A DNA stretch of 64,000 nucleotides, from assembly GCF_003555545.1 (NCBI RefSeq), contig NZ_CP032157.1, positions 4,406,546-4,470,545 on the forward strand, read 5' to 3'. The notes below the pieces were generated by a model. The model saw only the letters and a list, made by a program, of their open reading frames with translations, ran no database searches and was not told the DNA's origin. Positions 18,406-26,772 of this stretch are shown piece after piece. The position numbers and the translations under genes are program-made. Within the stretch, counting starts at the first letter, position 1. Each line of letters starts with the position of its first letter. The stretch is from Paraflavitalea soli (GTDB lineage: Bacteria > Bacteroidota > Bacteroidia > Chitinophagales > Chitinophagaceae).

Positions 18406-20952
18406 CTAATCCCGGTATCGCCTGCTCTTCACCATTTCAGACATGTATCCTTTGTACAGCCTGAAATTGCGGGCCTGGTAAAACTCCGAAGCGCTGCTGC
18501 GCTTTGCGTAGACCATCTCTTTCAACATCTTCTCCAGTTGTTCTTTGACGGGTATATCGGTTTCAAGTTTTCTTTCCTCCCTGGTAGTAAATTCGTCATC
18601 GTCCACACTCACCTCATCGGCTTTTTCCGGCTGCATTCCTACTGAGGCCAGTTGCCAGCTTATATCATCCCGCATCTTTTTGTATTTGTAGAAGTATACA
18701 TAGCCCTTCCTCCCTTTGTAAGTAACGGGCAGTTTATCCAGGTATACAATGGTATCCATTTTTTCATACCTGCTTATTCCATTGACCAACAAGCTGCGGG
18801 TCATTTCCAGCTGGGTCTTGTATTGGGCCGGGAATTGAGCGGTCATTTTCAGCTTTTCCAGATCGCCGTACAGCTCACTCCGGTATTCATCAGGTTTTGC
18901 ATATTTCACGAAAAGGGAATCAGGTACTGGCTGCTTATTACGCAACAGCAGGAGGAAAGTGTTGTACAACAGCCGCCTGTCGCCTGTTTTCATCAATTGC
19001 TCAAAGAACGACTGCACGCCCGGATGTTTATCCCGGAAGGGTAATAACAAGGCCGCATATTGTTCCAGCGCACCATTGCCCTGATCAACCTCCTGGTCCT
19101 CCTCATCATCATCTCCCAGGCTGAAGAGAGCAGCAGCTCCACTCTTATCCTTTTTGCCGGCGCGTTCTATTTTTACTTTGCCTTCGGCCGCTACCTGCTT
19201 TTTCAGCAACTGCTTTCCATCGAGATATAGCTTACCAAAATAGGACTCATAATCTGCGGCTTTCAGGAAACCGCTGTCTACCATTACCTTCAGGAGGTTC
19301 ATCACCCTGCTTTCATAATCATCAATATTCATCAGTTGCAGGATGTCCGGAAAGATGGTTTTGGTGAGCGCCAGGGTATCATACAGGTCATACCAGTCAT
19401 ATCCCACGCCTGCCGCAGTCGCAGCCACATCAACATACCGGCGGGCGCCGCCAGATAGCGGAGGATAGATGGTAGTATGCCAACCGGGTACCACCGATAC
19501 GGCATCCTCATTCCAGGAATTTCCTTCATCAATGGGAGGCTCCTGCAGTATCAGGTCCTTAAAGGCTTTAAAAGATGATTGTGTACGCTGACTGGTGAGT
19601 GAATTGAGAATGGCATGTTGAAAATCGGCGGTGTCTTTTATTTTCCAATACAAAGCCTGCAGGTAAGTAGTTACACTATTGTCTTTAAACCTGCCCAGCC
19701 AGCCTACCAGGTGTTTTTTAGTGCGCAGGTATTCTGTATGGTCCCAGTTGAGGGAATCAATAGTTTGATTTAACAGCGGCACATCTGTTGAATCGAAATG
19801 TACGAGGAAGATGGCCCTGGCGGCTTTCCGTGCTGTCAGGCTGTCTTTGCTAAACAGTTCTGCCACCACCTGGTGGGTCCTTCGCGTAAATACGGATTGT
19901 CCTTTCAGGGTATCTGCCGGGGTAAAACTGGCAAAGAAATTTTGCAGGAAAGAGCTGGGGCGGCTTACCGTATCGGTGAGCGTAGCAATATTAAACAGAT
20001 GCCCTTCCTTGTACCAGGTTTTCACCATCAATAAACGGCTGCTGCCGGTATCTGTATATTGTTTTTCCCGGCACTTTATGCCATTGGGCAGATCGTATCG
20101 CTTATCCAGGCGGGTGACGAAGGAGCTGTCCTCATTCCAGGTATCATCAACATTCTGTTTCCAGAAGGTGGCGCTGTCTTTCCAATAAGCATACTTCGGC
20201 AAGGCGGTATAAGTAACCAGTATTTTTTCTCCGGTAGTGTCATTGCTGATGACGGAATACTTTTCGTCGCCGCTTCCCCATAAGCCCTCGCCACCCATTT
20301 CTTCAAAGGCCATCCTATATATATCTTCCATACCCGCTGCCTCATCCTTCTTACCAGGATCAGGAAATACAGGAGATTGTACGGTGTAATGCAGGGATGT
20401 ATCTGTTCTTGCTTTTACAGCCGGGTAAACAAAAGGCTGGATGGAAAATGACTCTAAAAACCGGCGTACGTTGGGATCTTCCTTTTTATACCTTGCTATG
20501 ACGGCATAATACACAGGCCCGCGGATAATGTACCTGGCCGCACTATAACTACCATCCTTATGACTGTATTTTGCTTCCAGTGCGGGATATCCATTGACTT
20601 TAATAAACTTCCGGCTTAGCTGTTTGTCAATAAAGGTTGAATAGCCATAGCTTTCATCGACGAGGTTCAATTCAAAACTATCTTCCTCCAGGAAAGAGTA
20701 ATTGTGGAGGTTGACCTTCATCACCAGGTAGCTATTACCATCCTGCTTGTCCCAGGCGCTGTATTCCATCCTGTCGGTACCCACATTGTTATCGCGTAAT
20801 AAAGCAGGCACATGAGGCACTTGTACGCTAAATCCACCTGTAGCAGGCTGCCAGGTTTGCCATTCACCTGCATTGTATTCTTTTAACTGAACGGATTGAA
20901 AAAACTTATTGGCTTCGCCACCGCCGGTAACGTATTCGCCATTGCCACTCAT
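18406..20952 (-). CDS. C-terminal part of a split TraB/GumN-family protein (unknown domain)
   Basis: 848 residues, no signal peptide and no enzymatic motif recognised; long helical stretches and a Lys/Asp/Glu-rich insert (near residues 625-660). Its ATG overlaps the upstream TraB/GumN stop (ATGA). Reading the DNA between the G-run at 21006-21010 and this ATG in this gene's frame gives DYQRYNIFITPFELILFK running straight into MSGNGEY, so this is probably the C-terminal part of one protein of about 1300 residues interrupted by a one-base loss. Reinitiation at the overlap is the alternative. An exported location is inferred only from the signal peptide of the upstream half. Confidence 0.7.
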   Translation of the reverse strand: MSGNGEYVTGGGEANKFFQSVQLKEYNAGEWQTWQPATGGFSVQVPHVPALLRDNNVGTDRMEYSAWDKQDGNSYLVMKVNLHNYSFLEEDSFELNLVDESYGYSTFIDKQLSRKFIKVNGYPALEAKYSHKDGSYSAARYIIRGPVYYAVIARYKKEDPNVRRFLESFSIQPFVYPAVKARTDTSLHYTVQSPVFPDPGKKDEAAGMEDIYRMAFEEMGGEGLWGSGDEKYSVISNDTTGEKILVTYTALPKYAYWKDSATFWKQNVDDTWNEDSSFVTRLDKRYDLPNGIKCREKQYTDTGSSRLLMVKTWYKEGHLFNIATLTDTVSRPSSFLQNFFASFTPADTLKGQSVFTRRTHQVVAELFSKDSLTARKAARAIFLVHFDSTDVPLLNQTIDSLNWDHTEYLRTKKHLVGWLGRFKDNSVTTYLQALYWKIKDTADFQHAILNSLTSQRTQSSFKAFKDLILQEPPIDEGNSWNEDAVSVVPGWHTTIYPPLSGGARRYVDVAATAAGVGYDWYDLYDTLALTKTIFPDILQLMNIDDYESRVMNLLKVMVDSGFLKAADYESYFGKLYLDGKQLLKKQVAAEGKVKIERAGKKDKSGAAALFSLGDDDEEDQEVDQGNGALEQYAALLLPFRDKHPGVQSFFEQLMKTGDRRLLYNTFLLLLRNKQPVPDSLFVKYAKPDEYRSELYGDLEKLKMTAQFPAQYKTQLEMTRSLLVNGISRYEKMDTIVYLDKLPVTYKGRKGYVYFYKYKKMRDDISWQLASVGMQPEKADEVSVDDDEFTTREERKLETDIPVKEQLEKMLKEMVYAKRSSASEFYQARNFRLYKGYMSEMVKSRRYRD

Positions 20953-22319
20953 TTTGAACAGAATGAGTTCAAAAGGGGTAATGAAAATATTATACCGTTG
21001 GTAATCCCCCGCCTGGTGCGGTTTACAATATCGTATCCCTTATAGCCATTTTTCATAATGGCGGTCTTCTTTATTATTTTGCCGGGCACATTCTCATACA
21101 ACAGGCTGTCTACTTTCCTGGATACCGTTTCCGCACTGTGCCCGAGGGCGAGGCTATTGGTCTTAATGCGCGTGACCATGTAATAAGCGCCATTGACCAG
21201 GTCGGCATACTGCACCACATCCATCCCGCTCCAATCGGTAAACTGGTAGAATTTCCTGCCGGGAATACTCACTTTGTAAAAGCCATCAGTGGGACTTTGG
21301 GTAGTATAGGTATGGGGCATCCGTATTTTTGCAATGGACTCCTTTTGGGTACTGTTGCGGCCATCCATCATTACCGGGCGCAGGGTATACCCTTTCTGTC
21401 GCAGCATTTCTATCACGCCCCTGGTGCCTGGCAGGTGGGCAGCGCCTACTCCTACAAACAGGGATTGTTTTTTGATGATGGAGTCAATGGAGTTGGCCTG
21501 TATCTCATTGCGCTTGTATAAAAACTTTTCCTGGAAGGCATCGGACAACACCGTCATGGCTTCCAGTGAATCCAACATGTCGAGATCTCCCCGGCGGTAC
21601 GCTTCTTCTACTTTTTTGGGGTTGGTCATGGTGCCTTCCATGTCGTAACTTTTCTTTTTCCTGTTCTGGTCACGGATCATGTCTTTGTAGGCTTCCATAA
21701 CCAGTTTCTCACTTTCTTCAAAGTTCTCTACCCCACTGAGGCGCTTACCCAGTTTTTTGCCTACCTGGAAGATGTACATATCGAGGAAGGTATCTTCTTC
21801 AAAATCGGCGGTGCGCGCGCCATCGGTCCGGTACAACATGCCATTGATCATGGAAGGTTCTACAGACAGGGCAGCTTTGATGGCATCTTCATAACTGTCG
21901 ATGGCAAAGGTGGTGATGCGCATATTATCGGTGGCGGACTGCCAGTTTCCCCGGCCCAGGTTATTGCCGGCGCCTTTTCCTTTTGCGCCGAAAAAAGCCG
22001 ATTTGCTGTAATCGTCCTGCCAGGTTTCAGGATTGGTTTCCAGGGCAACCACTTCAGCGCTTTTGATGGCATTGTAAAAAGTGTCGCCCAGGTGGAAGGC
22101 CAGTTTATCGCTTACATGCATGGTGCCAAAAAGATAAGAGGGCTTTTTCAAGCCATTGCCGGTGATCTCCCACAGGAGACTGGGGTACTTCTTACCGATA
22201 TCCTTCACCGGCGGTTTAGCAGCAGGCGACGGTTTGCTTGTCTGGCTACGTTGCCGGGCCAATAAAGGAGTAGAATAGAAAGAGAGCAGGAGGAGGATTG
22301 GGAGAACTGTTTTTCTCAT
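20949..22319 (-). CDS. TraB/GumN family protein, N-terminal part (apparent frameshift near its 3' end)
   Basis: 456 residues with a signal peptide (MRKTVLPILLLLSFYSTPLLA). The TraB/GumN domain spans about residues 45-325: LWEITGNGLKKPSYLFGTMHV, VVALETNPE and FVGVGAAHLPGTRGVIEML. These proteins resemble the erythromycin-esterase-like/Tiki fold and are candidate membrane-surface proteases, mostly uncharacterised in bacteria. The last 23 residues after NRTRRG look out of frame; a G-run at 21006-21010 (five C on plus) one base short would explain it. The following 848-residue frame is then the continuation. Either sequencing error, mutation, phase variation or -1 frameshifting. Confidence 0.78.
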   Translation of the reverse strand: MRKTVLPILLLLSFYSTPLLARQRSQTSKPSPAAKPPVKDIGKKYPSLLWEITGNGLKKPSYLFGTMHVSDKLAFHLGDTFYNAIKSAEVVALETNPETWQDDYSKSAFFGAKGKGAGNNLGRGNWQSATDNMRITTFAIDSYEDAIKAALSVEPSMINGMLYRTDGARTADFEEDTFLDMYIFQVGKKLGKRLSGVENFEESEKLVMEAYKDMIRDQNRKKKSYDMEGTMTNPKKVEEAYRRGDLDMLDSLEAMTVLSDAFQEKFLYKRNEIQANSIDSIIKKQSLFVGVGAAHLPGTRGVIEMLRQKGYTLRPVMMDGRNSTQKESIAKIRMPHTYTTQSPTDGFYKVSIPGRKFYQFTDWSGMDVVQYADLVNGAYYMVTRIKTNSLALGHSAETVSRKVDSLLYENVPGKIIKKTAIMKNGYKGYDIVNRTRRGITNGIIFSLPLLNSFCSK

Positions 22320-22644
22320 ACAAAGGGAGGGTTTATGAGGTATCGGGAAATTAGGCCCTGTGAAAGATGCTAAAAACGTCTGAAATCATAAAATATTTGT
22401 TGTTTTTGTTTTCCTAAAACGCTATTCCTCCGGGAATTGGACATATAAGCCGTGGGGTTTTACTTTATTTTTTCATATGGCTCTTTTTTGCTACCTTCGC
22501 CCGCTTGAAATTTATGCCTGACATGTTATCAAACCTGGTGCCGTAAGACCTCGTTTGTCCCGGAGCAGTTTCCCCGACGTACCCGCTCTTACTACCGCTT
22601 GGTATCATGTGGCTACCTACCGTAATAAAATTGTTATAATTCAC
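22320..22644. other. Intergenic region upstream of queA
   Basis: About 325 bp between divergent genes. A TACCTTCG box near 22490 could be the -7 element of a queA promoter, implying a leader of roughly 140 nt. I looked for a preQ1 riboswitch (expected upstream of queuosine genes in some phyla) and did not find its pseudoknot pattern. No repeat or RNA gene seen. Confidence 0.4.
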
Positions 22645-23694
22645 ATGAAACTGTCACAGTTCAGGTTTGATTTACCGCTTAATCTTATTGCCCAACACCC
22701 TACGAAGAAACGTGAAGATGCCCGCATGATGGTGGTGCATCGCAAAACCGGCCAGATTGAAAACAAGCATTTCCGCGACATCATGGATTATTTTGATGAC
22801 AAGGATGTATTTGTAGTCAATAACACCAAAGTATTTCCTGCCCGTATGTATGGCCGCAAAGAGAAAACAGGTGCTAAAATTGAAGTATTCCTTTTAAGAG
22901 AATTGAATAAGCCCAACCGTCTTTGGGACGTGATCGTTGATCCCGCCCGTAAGATCCGTGTAGGTAATAAACTCTACTTCGGCGAGAACGATGAGCTGGT
23001 AGCGGAAGTGATCGACAATACTACTTCCCGTGGCCGCACCATCCGTTTTCTGTGGGATGGCACCGACGATGAATTCCGCCAGATGCTGGAATTCCTGGGT
23101 GAAACGCCCCTGCCAAAATACATAAAACGTAAACCGGAAGCGGAAGACAAAGAACGTTTCCAAACGGTTTATGCCAAGCATGAAGGTGCCGTAGCGGCTC
23201 CTACTGCCGGCCTGCACTTCAGCATTGAACTGATCAAAAGGTTGGAAATTAAGGGTATCCGCTTTGCAGAAGTAACCCTGCATACGGGTCTCGGTACTTT
23301 CCGCCCCATTGAAGTGGAAGACCTCAGCAAACATAAAATGGACGCTGAGTACTACCGTATAGAAGATACTGCCTGTAAGATCGTGAATAAGGCTATTGAA
23401 GGCAATCACCGCATTTGCTCAGTGGGTACTACCACCATGCGTGCGCTGGAATCTTCTTACACTGCGGAAAAGCTGTTGAAGCCTTCTGAAGGTTGGACGA
23501 ATATCTTCATCCACCCTCCTTACCAGTTCAACATTGCCGATGCACTGGTGACCAACCTGCACCTGCCAAAGACGAGCCTGTTGATCATGACCTGTGCTTT
23601 TGCCGGTTATGACCTGGCGATGGAAGCCTACAAGAAGGCCATCAAGGACAAATACCGCTTCTTCAGCTATGGCGATGCGATGATCGTGATCTAA
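22645..23694 (+). CDS. queA: tRNA preQ1(34) S-adenosylmethionine ribosyltransferase-isomerase
   Basis: Transfers and isomerises the ribosyl moiety of SAM onto 7-aminomethyl-7-deazaguanine in tRNA, the penultimate step of queuosine synthesis. Motifs: [17 protein letters not shown] at the N-terminus, [28 protein letters not shown] (near residue 185), [17 protein letters not shown] and [10 protein letters not shown] at the C-terminus. 349 aa, full length. The frame is open to 22555, but the ATG at 22645 (MKLSQFRF) is conserved. It stands alone in this window; no other queuosine gene is adjacent. Confidence 0.95.
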   Translation: MKLSQFRFDLPLNLIAQHPTKKREDARMMVVHRKTGQIENKHFRDIMDYFDDKDVFVVNNTKVFPARMYGRKEKTGAKIEVFLLRELNKPNRLWDVIVDPARKIRVGNKLYFGENDELVAEVIDNTTSRGRTIRFLWDGTDDEFRQMLEFLGETPLPKYIKRKPEAEDKERFQTVYAKHEGAVAAPTAGLHFSIELIKRLEIKGIRFAEVTLHTGLGTFRPIEVEDLSKHKMDAEYYRIEDTACKIVNKAIEGNHRICSVGTTTMRALESSYTAEKLLKPSEGWTNIFIHPPYQFNIADALVTNLHLPKTSLLIMTCAFAGYDLAMEAYKKAIKDKYRFFSYGDAMIVI

Positions 23695-23702
23695 TTCAGT
23701 TT

Positions 23703-23737
23703 CGGGTCTGGAGTTCCGGGTTTCCCGTTCTTCCGGC
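23703..23737. repeat. Short heptad word array downstream of queA
   Basis: Four consecutive 7-nt units starting at 23703, 23710, 23717 and 23724, with GGGTYT / GTTC words. It is a single arm without an obvious inverted partner and lies between queA and its terminator. Confidence 0.45.
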
Positions 23738-23756
23738 TCAAACAACCTGATAAAAG

Positions 23757-23787
23757 AAAGCCTCACTTAAGTGGGGCTTTTCTTTTG
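23757..23787 (+). terminator. Rho-independent terminator after queA
   Basis: A 10-bp stem AAAGCCTCAC / GTGGGGCTTT with loop TTAA and a T-rich tail. Confidence 0.75.
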
Positions 23788-23832
23788 TCCCTCTTTCATA
23801 TGCTGCCTGCTTGTATTACTTTCGCATTCGTT

Positions 23833-24969
23833 ATGAGCCATTCCAACAAAATACGCATACTGGAAACCATCCGTCAGGGACAGATCGGTGGAGGAGAAAG
23901 TCACTTATTGAGCCTGGTAGAGAACCTGGACAAAGACCGCTACGAACCGGTAGTACTTTCCTTTACCGATGGTCCCATGGTAGACAGGCTGAAGGAAATG
24001 GGCATACAAACGGAAGTGATCTATACGGAGAAACCATTCGATATCAGCAAATGGAAGCGTGTAAAAGCCTTTATAGAGGCCAATAATATCCAGTTGGTAC
24101 ATGCACATGGTACCCGGGCTAATTCGAATGTATTCTGGGCTACCAAGAAACTGAAACTGCCCCTGGTGTATACGATCCATGGCTGGTCGTTCCATGATGA
24201 TCAGAATCCATTGATCAAGAAGGTACGGGTAATGGGTGAACAATTGCTCACGAATAAATCGGACATCAATATCTCGGTTTCCGCCTCCAACCAGCAAAGT
24301 GGAAAGAAAACCTTCAAAGGGTTTGAATCGGTGGTGGTGAACAACGGGATTAACCAGCATAAATTCGATCCGGCCCGTTCTTTCAAGGACGTGCGGAGTG
24401 AATTGAATATACCCAAGGATGTAACACTGGTGCTCTTTGTGGCCCGCTTCATTCACCAGAAGCAGCCGCTGAAACTGATCAATGCTTTTGCCAATGCGGT
24501 GAAGCAATTGCCTTCCCTGCGTTTGTTGATGGTGGGTGATGGTGATCAGAAAGCGGAAGCGCTGGAGATGGTTAAGCAACTGGGCATTGCAGACCAGGTG
24601 ATCTTTGCCCCCTTCCGCCAGGATGTACCGGATGTACTGGCGGCGGCTGATGTATTTGTGCTGCCTTCCTTATGGGAAGGATTGCCTATCGGCTTGCTGG
24701 AAGCCATGGCCATGGGCAAGGCTATTATCGGCACGCAGGTGGATGGCACCTCAGAAGTAATACAACACAATGCGAATGGTCTATTACTCCCCGTAGAGAC
24801 CTTAGACAATACGCTGCCACAAACCATTATACAATTAACCGATCCCGCGTTGCGCGAGCGGCTCGGTAAAGCTGCCAGGGCCACTATCAGTTCTACCTAT
24901 AGCGCGGCTATGATGACGCGGCAGATCGAGGGGTTGTATGAAGGGTTGCTGAAGAAATACAGGCGCTAG
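23833..24969 (+). CDS. GT4-family glycosyltransferase
   Basis: 378 residues, GT-B fold. The N-half starts RILETIRQGQIGGGESHLLSL, a donor/acceptor loop typical of GT4; the C-half has FVARFIHQKQP, LLMVGDGDQK and the E-x7-E motif region LPSLWEGLPIGLLEAMAMGKAIIGT (near residues 275-300). Probably retains anomeric configuration and acts on cell-surface glycan or lipid; the sugar is unknown. ATG at 23833 is chosen over one 16 codons upstream; a TACTTTCG box (23817-23824) ends 8 nt before it. The stop TAG is also the first three bases of the heptad repeat element that follows. Confidence 0.9.
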   Translation: MSHSNKIRILETIRQGQIGGGESHLLSLVENLDKDRYEPVVLSFTDGPMVDRLKEMGIQTEVIYTEKPFDISKWKRVKAFIEANNIQLVHAHGTRANSNVFWATKKLKLPLVYTIHGWSFHDDQNPLIKKVRVMGEQLLTNKSDINISVSASNQQSGKKTFKGFESVVVNNGINQHKFDPARSFKDVRSELNIPKDVTLVLFVARFIHQKQPLKLINAFANAVKQLPSLRLLMVGDGDQKAEALEMVKQLGIADQVIFAPFRQDVPDVLAAADVFVLPSLWEGLPIGLLEAMAMGKAIIGTQVDGTSEVIQHNANGLLLPVETLDNTLPQTIIQLTDPALRERLGKAARATISSTYSAAMMTRQIEGLYEGLLKKYRR

Positions 24970-25046
24970 CTGTTAGGTATTAGCTGTTAGCCTTAGCTCT
25001 TGGCGAAGCAAAAGTGCTAACACCTAAAAGCTAAAGGCTAATAGCT
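24967..25046. repeat. Inverted heptad word-repeat element
   Basis: Left arm: 7-nt units of TAGCTGT / TAGGTAT type starting 24967, 24974, 24981 and 24988. Right arm: units ending in CTA at 25013, 25020, 25027 and 25034 plus a partial unit, the reverse complement of the left words. The centre carries GGCGAAGCAAAAG (25002-25014), identical to the core in waaA. Located between convergent genes. Confidence 0.85.
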
Positions 25047-25052
25047 GTTTCA

Positions 25053-25514
25053 TTACCTACTGAACTTGAACACATAGGTCCTATTGCCATCGTAGAGATA
25101 AGCTTTGAAACGGTTGGTGCCGGTAAATACGATCTCATCAAAGTACTCTGAACGCACGTCGTGGGTCACGAAATCGGTAACATTGATACTTAAGGTACGT
25201 ACATTACGGCCATCACAGAAGGAATTACCATTTTCATCTATGTAACAATCGGGTATATTACGGGTGCGGATATCCCATCTTCCTTCATAAAATCCACCAT
25301 AGCCATCTTCGTAATCCACCTGACCATTTCCATAGAAAGTAAACCGTCCACCGGTAAAGTTGAGATTGGTACTACCCCAGCCTACTTTGTTTACATCCGT
25401 CAGTTCCCACACACCTTCAATACGGTCATCATAAGGCTTCAGGATGTCTTTACTACAACCGGTGAACACTATCAGTATTACAAACAATGTTGAAAGGGAG
25501 TATAGCTTTTTCAT
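25053..25514 (-). CDS. Small lipoprotein of unknown function
   Basis: 153 residues with a lipoprotein signal: MKKLYSLSTLFVILIVFTGC, lipobox FTGC with the modified cysteine at residue 20. The mature part is a compact beta-rich domain (GVWELTDVNK ... GGRFTFYGNGQVDYEDG ... YVFKFSR) resembling lipocalin-like DUF families of Bacteroidota lipoproteins. The start at 25514 is chosen because the signal peptide begins there; the frame is open to 25568. It sits against the repeat element at its 3' side. Confidence 0.75.
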   Translation of the reverse strand: MKKLYSLSTLFVILIVFTGCSKDILKPYDDRIEGVWELTDVNKVGWGSTNLNFTGGRFTFYGNGQVDYEDGYGGFYEGRWDIRTRNIPDCYIDENGNSFCDGRNVRTLSINVTDFVTHDVRSEYFDEIVFTGTNRFKAYLYDGNRTYVFKFSR

Positions 25515-25646
25515 AAACGCTGGTTTATTGTATGACCTGAAGGTATACCCAATAGTTACATGGGTCAATGGCCCCTACTGCTGTTTTAACTTAACATTCT
25601 GTGAAAGAAAAGTAAATGGGAACGTTCCTATTTGAACAGTAGCTTA

Positions 25647-25693
25647 AGAGGTGACACCTTTCGTTTGCGATGCCGGGGAAAGGTGTCACCTCT
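25647..25693. repeat. Perfect 16-bp palindromic repeat
   Basis: AGAGGTGACACCTTTC (25647-25662) and its exact reverse complement (25678-25693), separated by 15 nt. Each arm contains the near-palindrome GGTGNCACC. It lies between the divergent lipoprotein and esterase genes. It has no T-tract on either side, so it is more like a REP-type palindrome than a terminator. Confidence 0.8.
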
Positions 25694-25745
25694 GATTGGA
25701 TTCCTGATCCGTTTTGCATTATATTTGACTATCAACTCAAACCAT

Positions 25746-26678
25746 ATGAAACGTTCGCTGGCCCTTTTATCCTTTATTTGTTTTGCGCAAGCTACTATGG
25801 CACAGATCACGATACCCTTATATCCCGACAGTATCCCCAATTCAAAGCCAACGACCGATAAGGAAAGCTCGGTGGTGGGCGCTGATGGCAAGCTCCGCAT
25901 CAGTTACGTAACCAGGCCCACGCTCACGATCTACCAGGCACCCAAAGAAAAAGCCACCGGTACAGCGGTGATCGTTTGCCCCGGCGGAGGTTATTCCATC
26001 CTGGCGGCCAGTCATGAAGGATCGGATGTAGCCCGGAAGTTCAATGAAATGGGTGTTACAGCCATTGTACTGAAATATCGCCTGCCGAATGATACTACCA
26101 TGATCAACAAAGAGATCGGGCCGCTACAGGACGCGCAGCAGGCGCTGCTGGTGGTTCGGGCAAGAGCCGAAGAATGGGGTATCAAGAAGGACCAGGTGGG
26201 TATTATGGGCTTTTCCGCCGGTGGTCACCTTGTGTCAACAACAGGCACGCACTTTCAATACAATTATGTCACTGGCCAGCCTGAGAAAAAGGTGTCTAAG
26301 AAATCACCCTTAAGACCCAATTTCCTGATCCTGATCTATCCGGTGATCAGCTTTTCCGACAGCCTGGGACACAAGGGTTCCCGCACCAAGTTGCTAGGCG
26401 ACAATCCATCGGCCGGGAAGATCAGGGAATACTCCAATGAACTGCAGGTCACCAAACTCACCCCACCCAGTTTCCTGGTACATGCCAAGGACGATAAAAC
26501 GGTCCTGTACCAGAATAGCCAGGAATTTTATGATGCCCTCCAAAAGAATAAGGTGCCCGCAGAAATATACTTTTATGAAAAAGGCGGCCATGGTTTTGGC
26601 ATGATCAACAAGACCAGTGAAGTGAAGTGGATGGACCTGCTGCAGGAATGGATGAAGAGCAATAAGTGGGTCAGGTAG
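25746..26678 (+). CDS. Secreted esterase of the BD-FAE / acetyl-xylan esterase-like family
   Basis: 310 residues with signal peptide (MKRSLALLSFICFAQATMA). Alpha/beta hydrolase: oxyanion-hole motif CPGGGYSILA (near residue 80), nucleophile GFSAGGH (near residue 155), acid in VHAKDDKTV and histidine in GGHGFGM. This pattern fits the BD-FAE/xylan acetyl-esterase group that removes acetyl or feruloyl groups from plant polysaccharide. The open frame runs to 25632 but would translate through the palindromic repeat; ATG at 25746 is the clear start. Confidence 0.85.
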   Translation: MKRSLALLSFICFAQATMAQITIPLYPDSIPNSKPTTDKESSVVGADGKLRISYVTRPTLTIYQAPKEKATGTAVIVCPGGGYSILAASHEGSDVARKFNEMGVTAIVLKYRLPNDTTMINKEIGPLQDAQQALLVVRARAEEWGIKKDQVGIMGFSAGGHLVSTTGTHFQYNYVTGQPEKKVSKKSPLRPNFLILIYPVISFSDSLGHKGSRTKLLGDNPSAGKIREYSNELQVTKLTPPSFLVHAKDDKTVLYQNSQEFYDALQKNKVPAEIYFYEKGGHGFGMINKTSEVKWMDLLQEWMKSNKWVR

Positions 26679-26705
26679 TTCCGCGTTTAGTGTTGCGTGT
26701 TTCGG
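26678..26705. repeat. Short heptad word array after the esterase gene
   Basis: Four consecutive 7-nt units starting with GTT at 26678, 26685, 26692 and 26699, beginning at the last base of the stop codon. Single arm without inverted partner. Confidence 0.5.
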
Positions 26706-26747
26706 ATTGCTGCCGTAATGCAGGCTTCCTGACTAAATAAGATCTTG

Positions 26748-26772
26748 TGCCGGGTAATTGCCCGGCATTTTA
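26748..26772. terminator. Bidirectional terminator between convergent genes
   Basis: Stem TGCCGGG / CCCGGCA (26748-26754, 26761-26767) followed by a T-rich run on the plus side; serves the esterase gene and possibly the convergent minus-strand gene. Confidence 0.65.

Noticed and set aside
22320-22644. preQ1 riboswitch upstream of queA
   Set aside because: No recognisable pseudoknot or A-rich tail pattern of preQ1 classes was found in the leader.
25632-25745. Earlier start for the esterase gene
   Set aside because: It would translate a 16-bp palindrome and delay the signal peptide; ATG at 25746 is correct by context.
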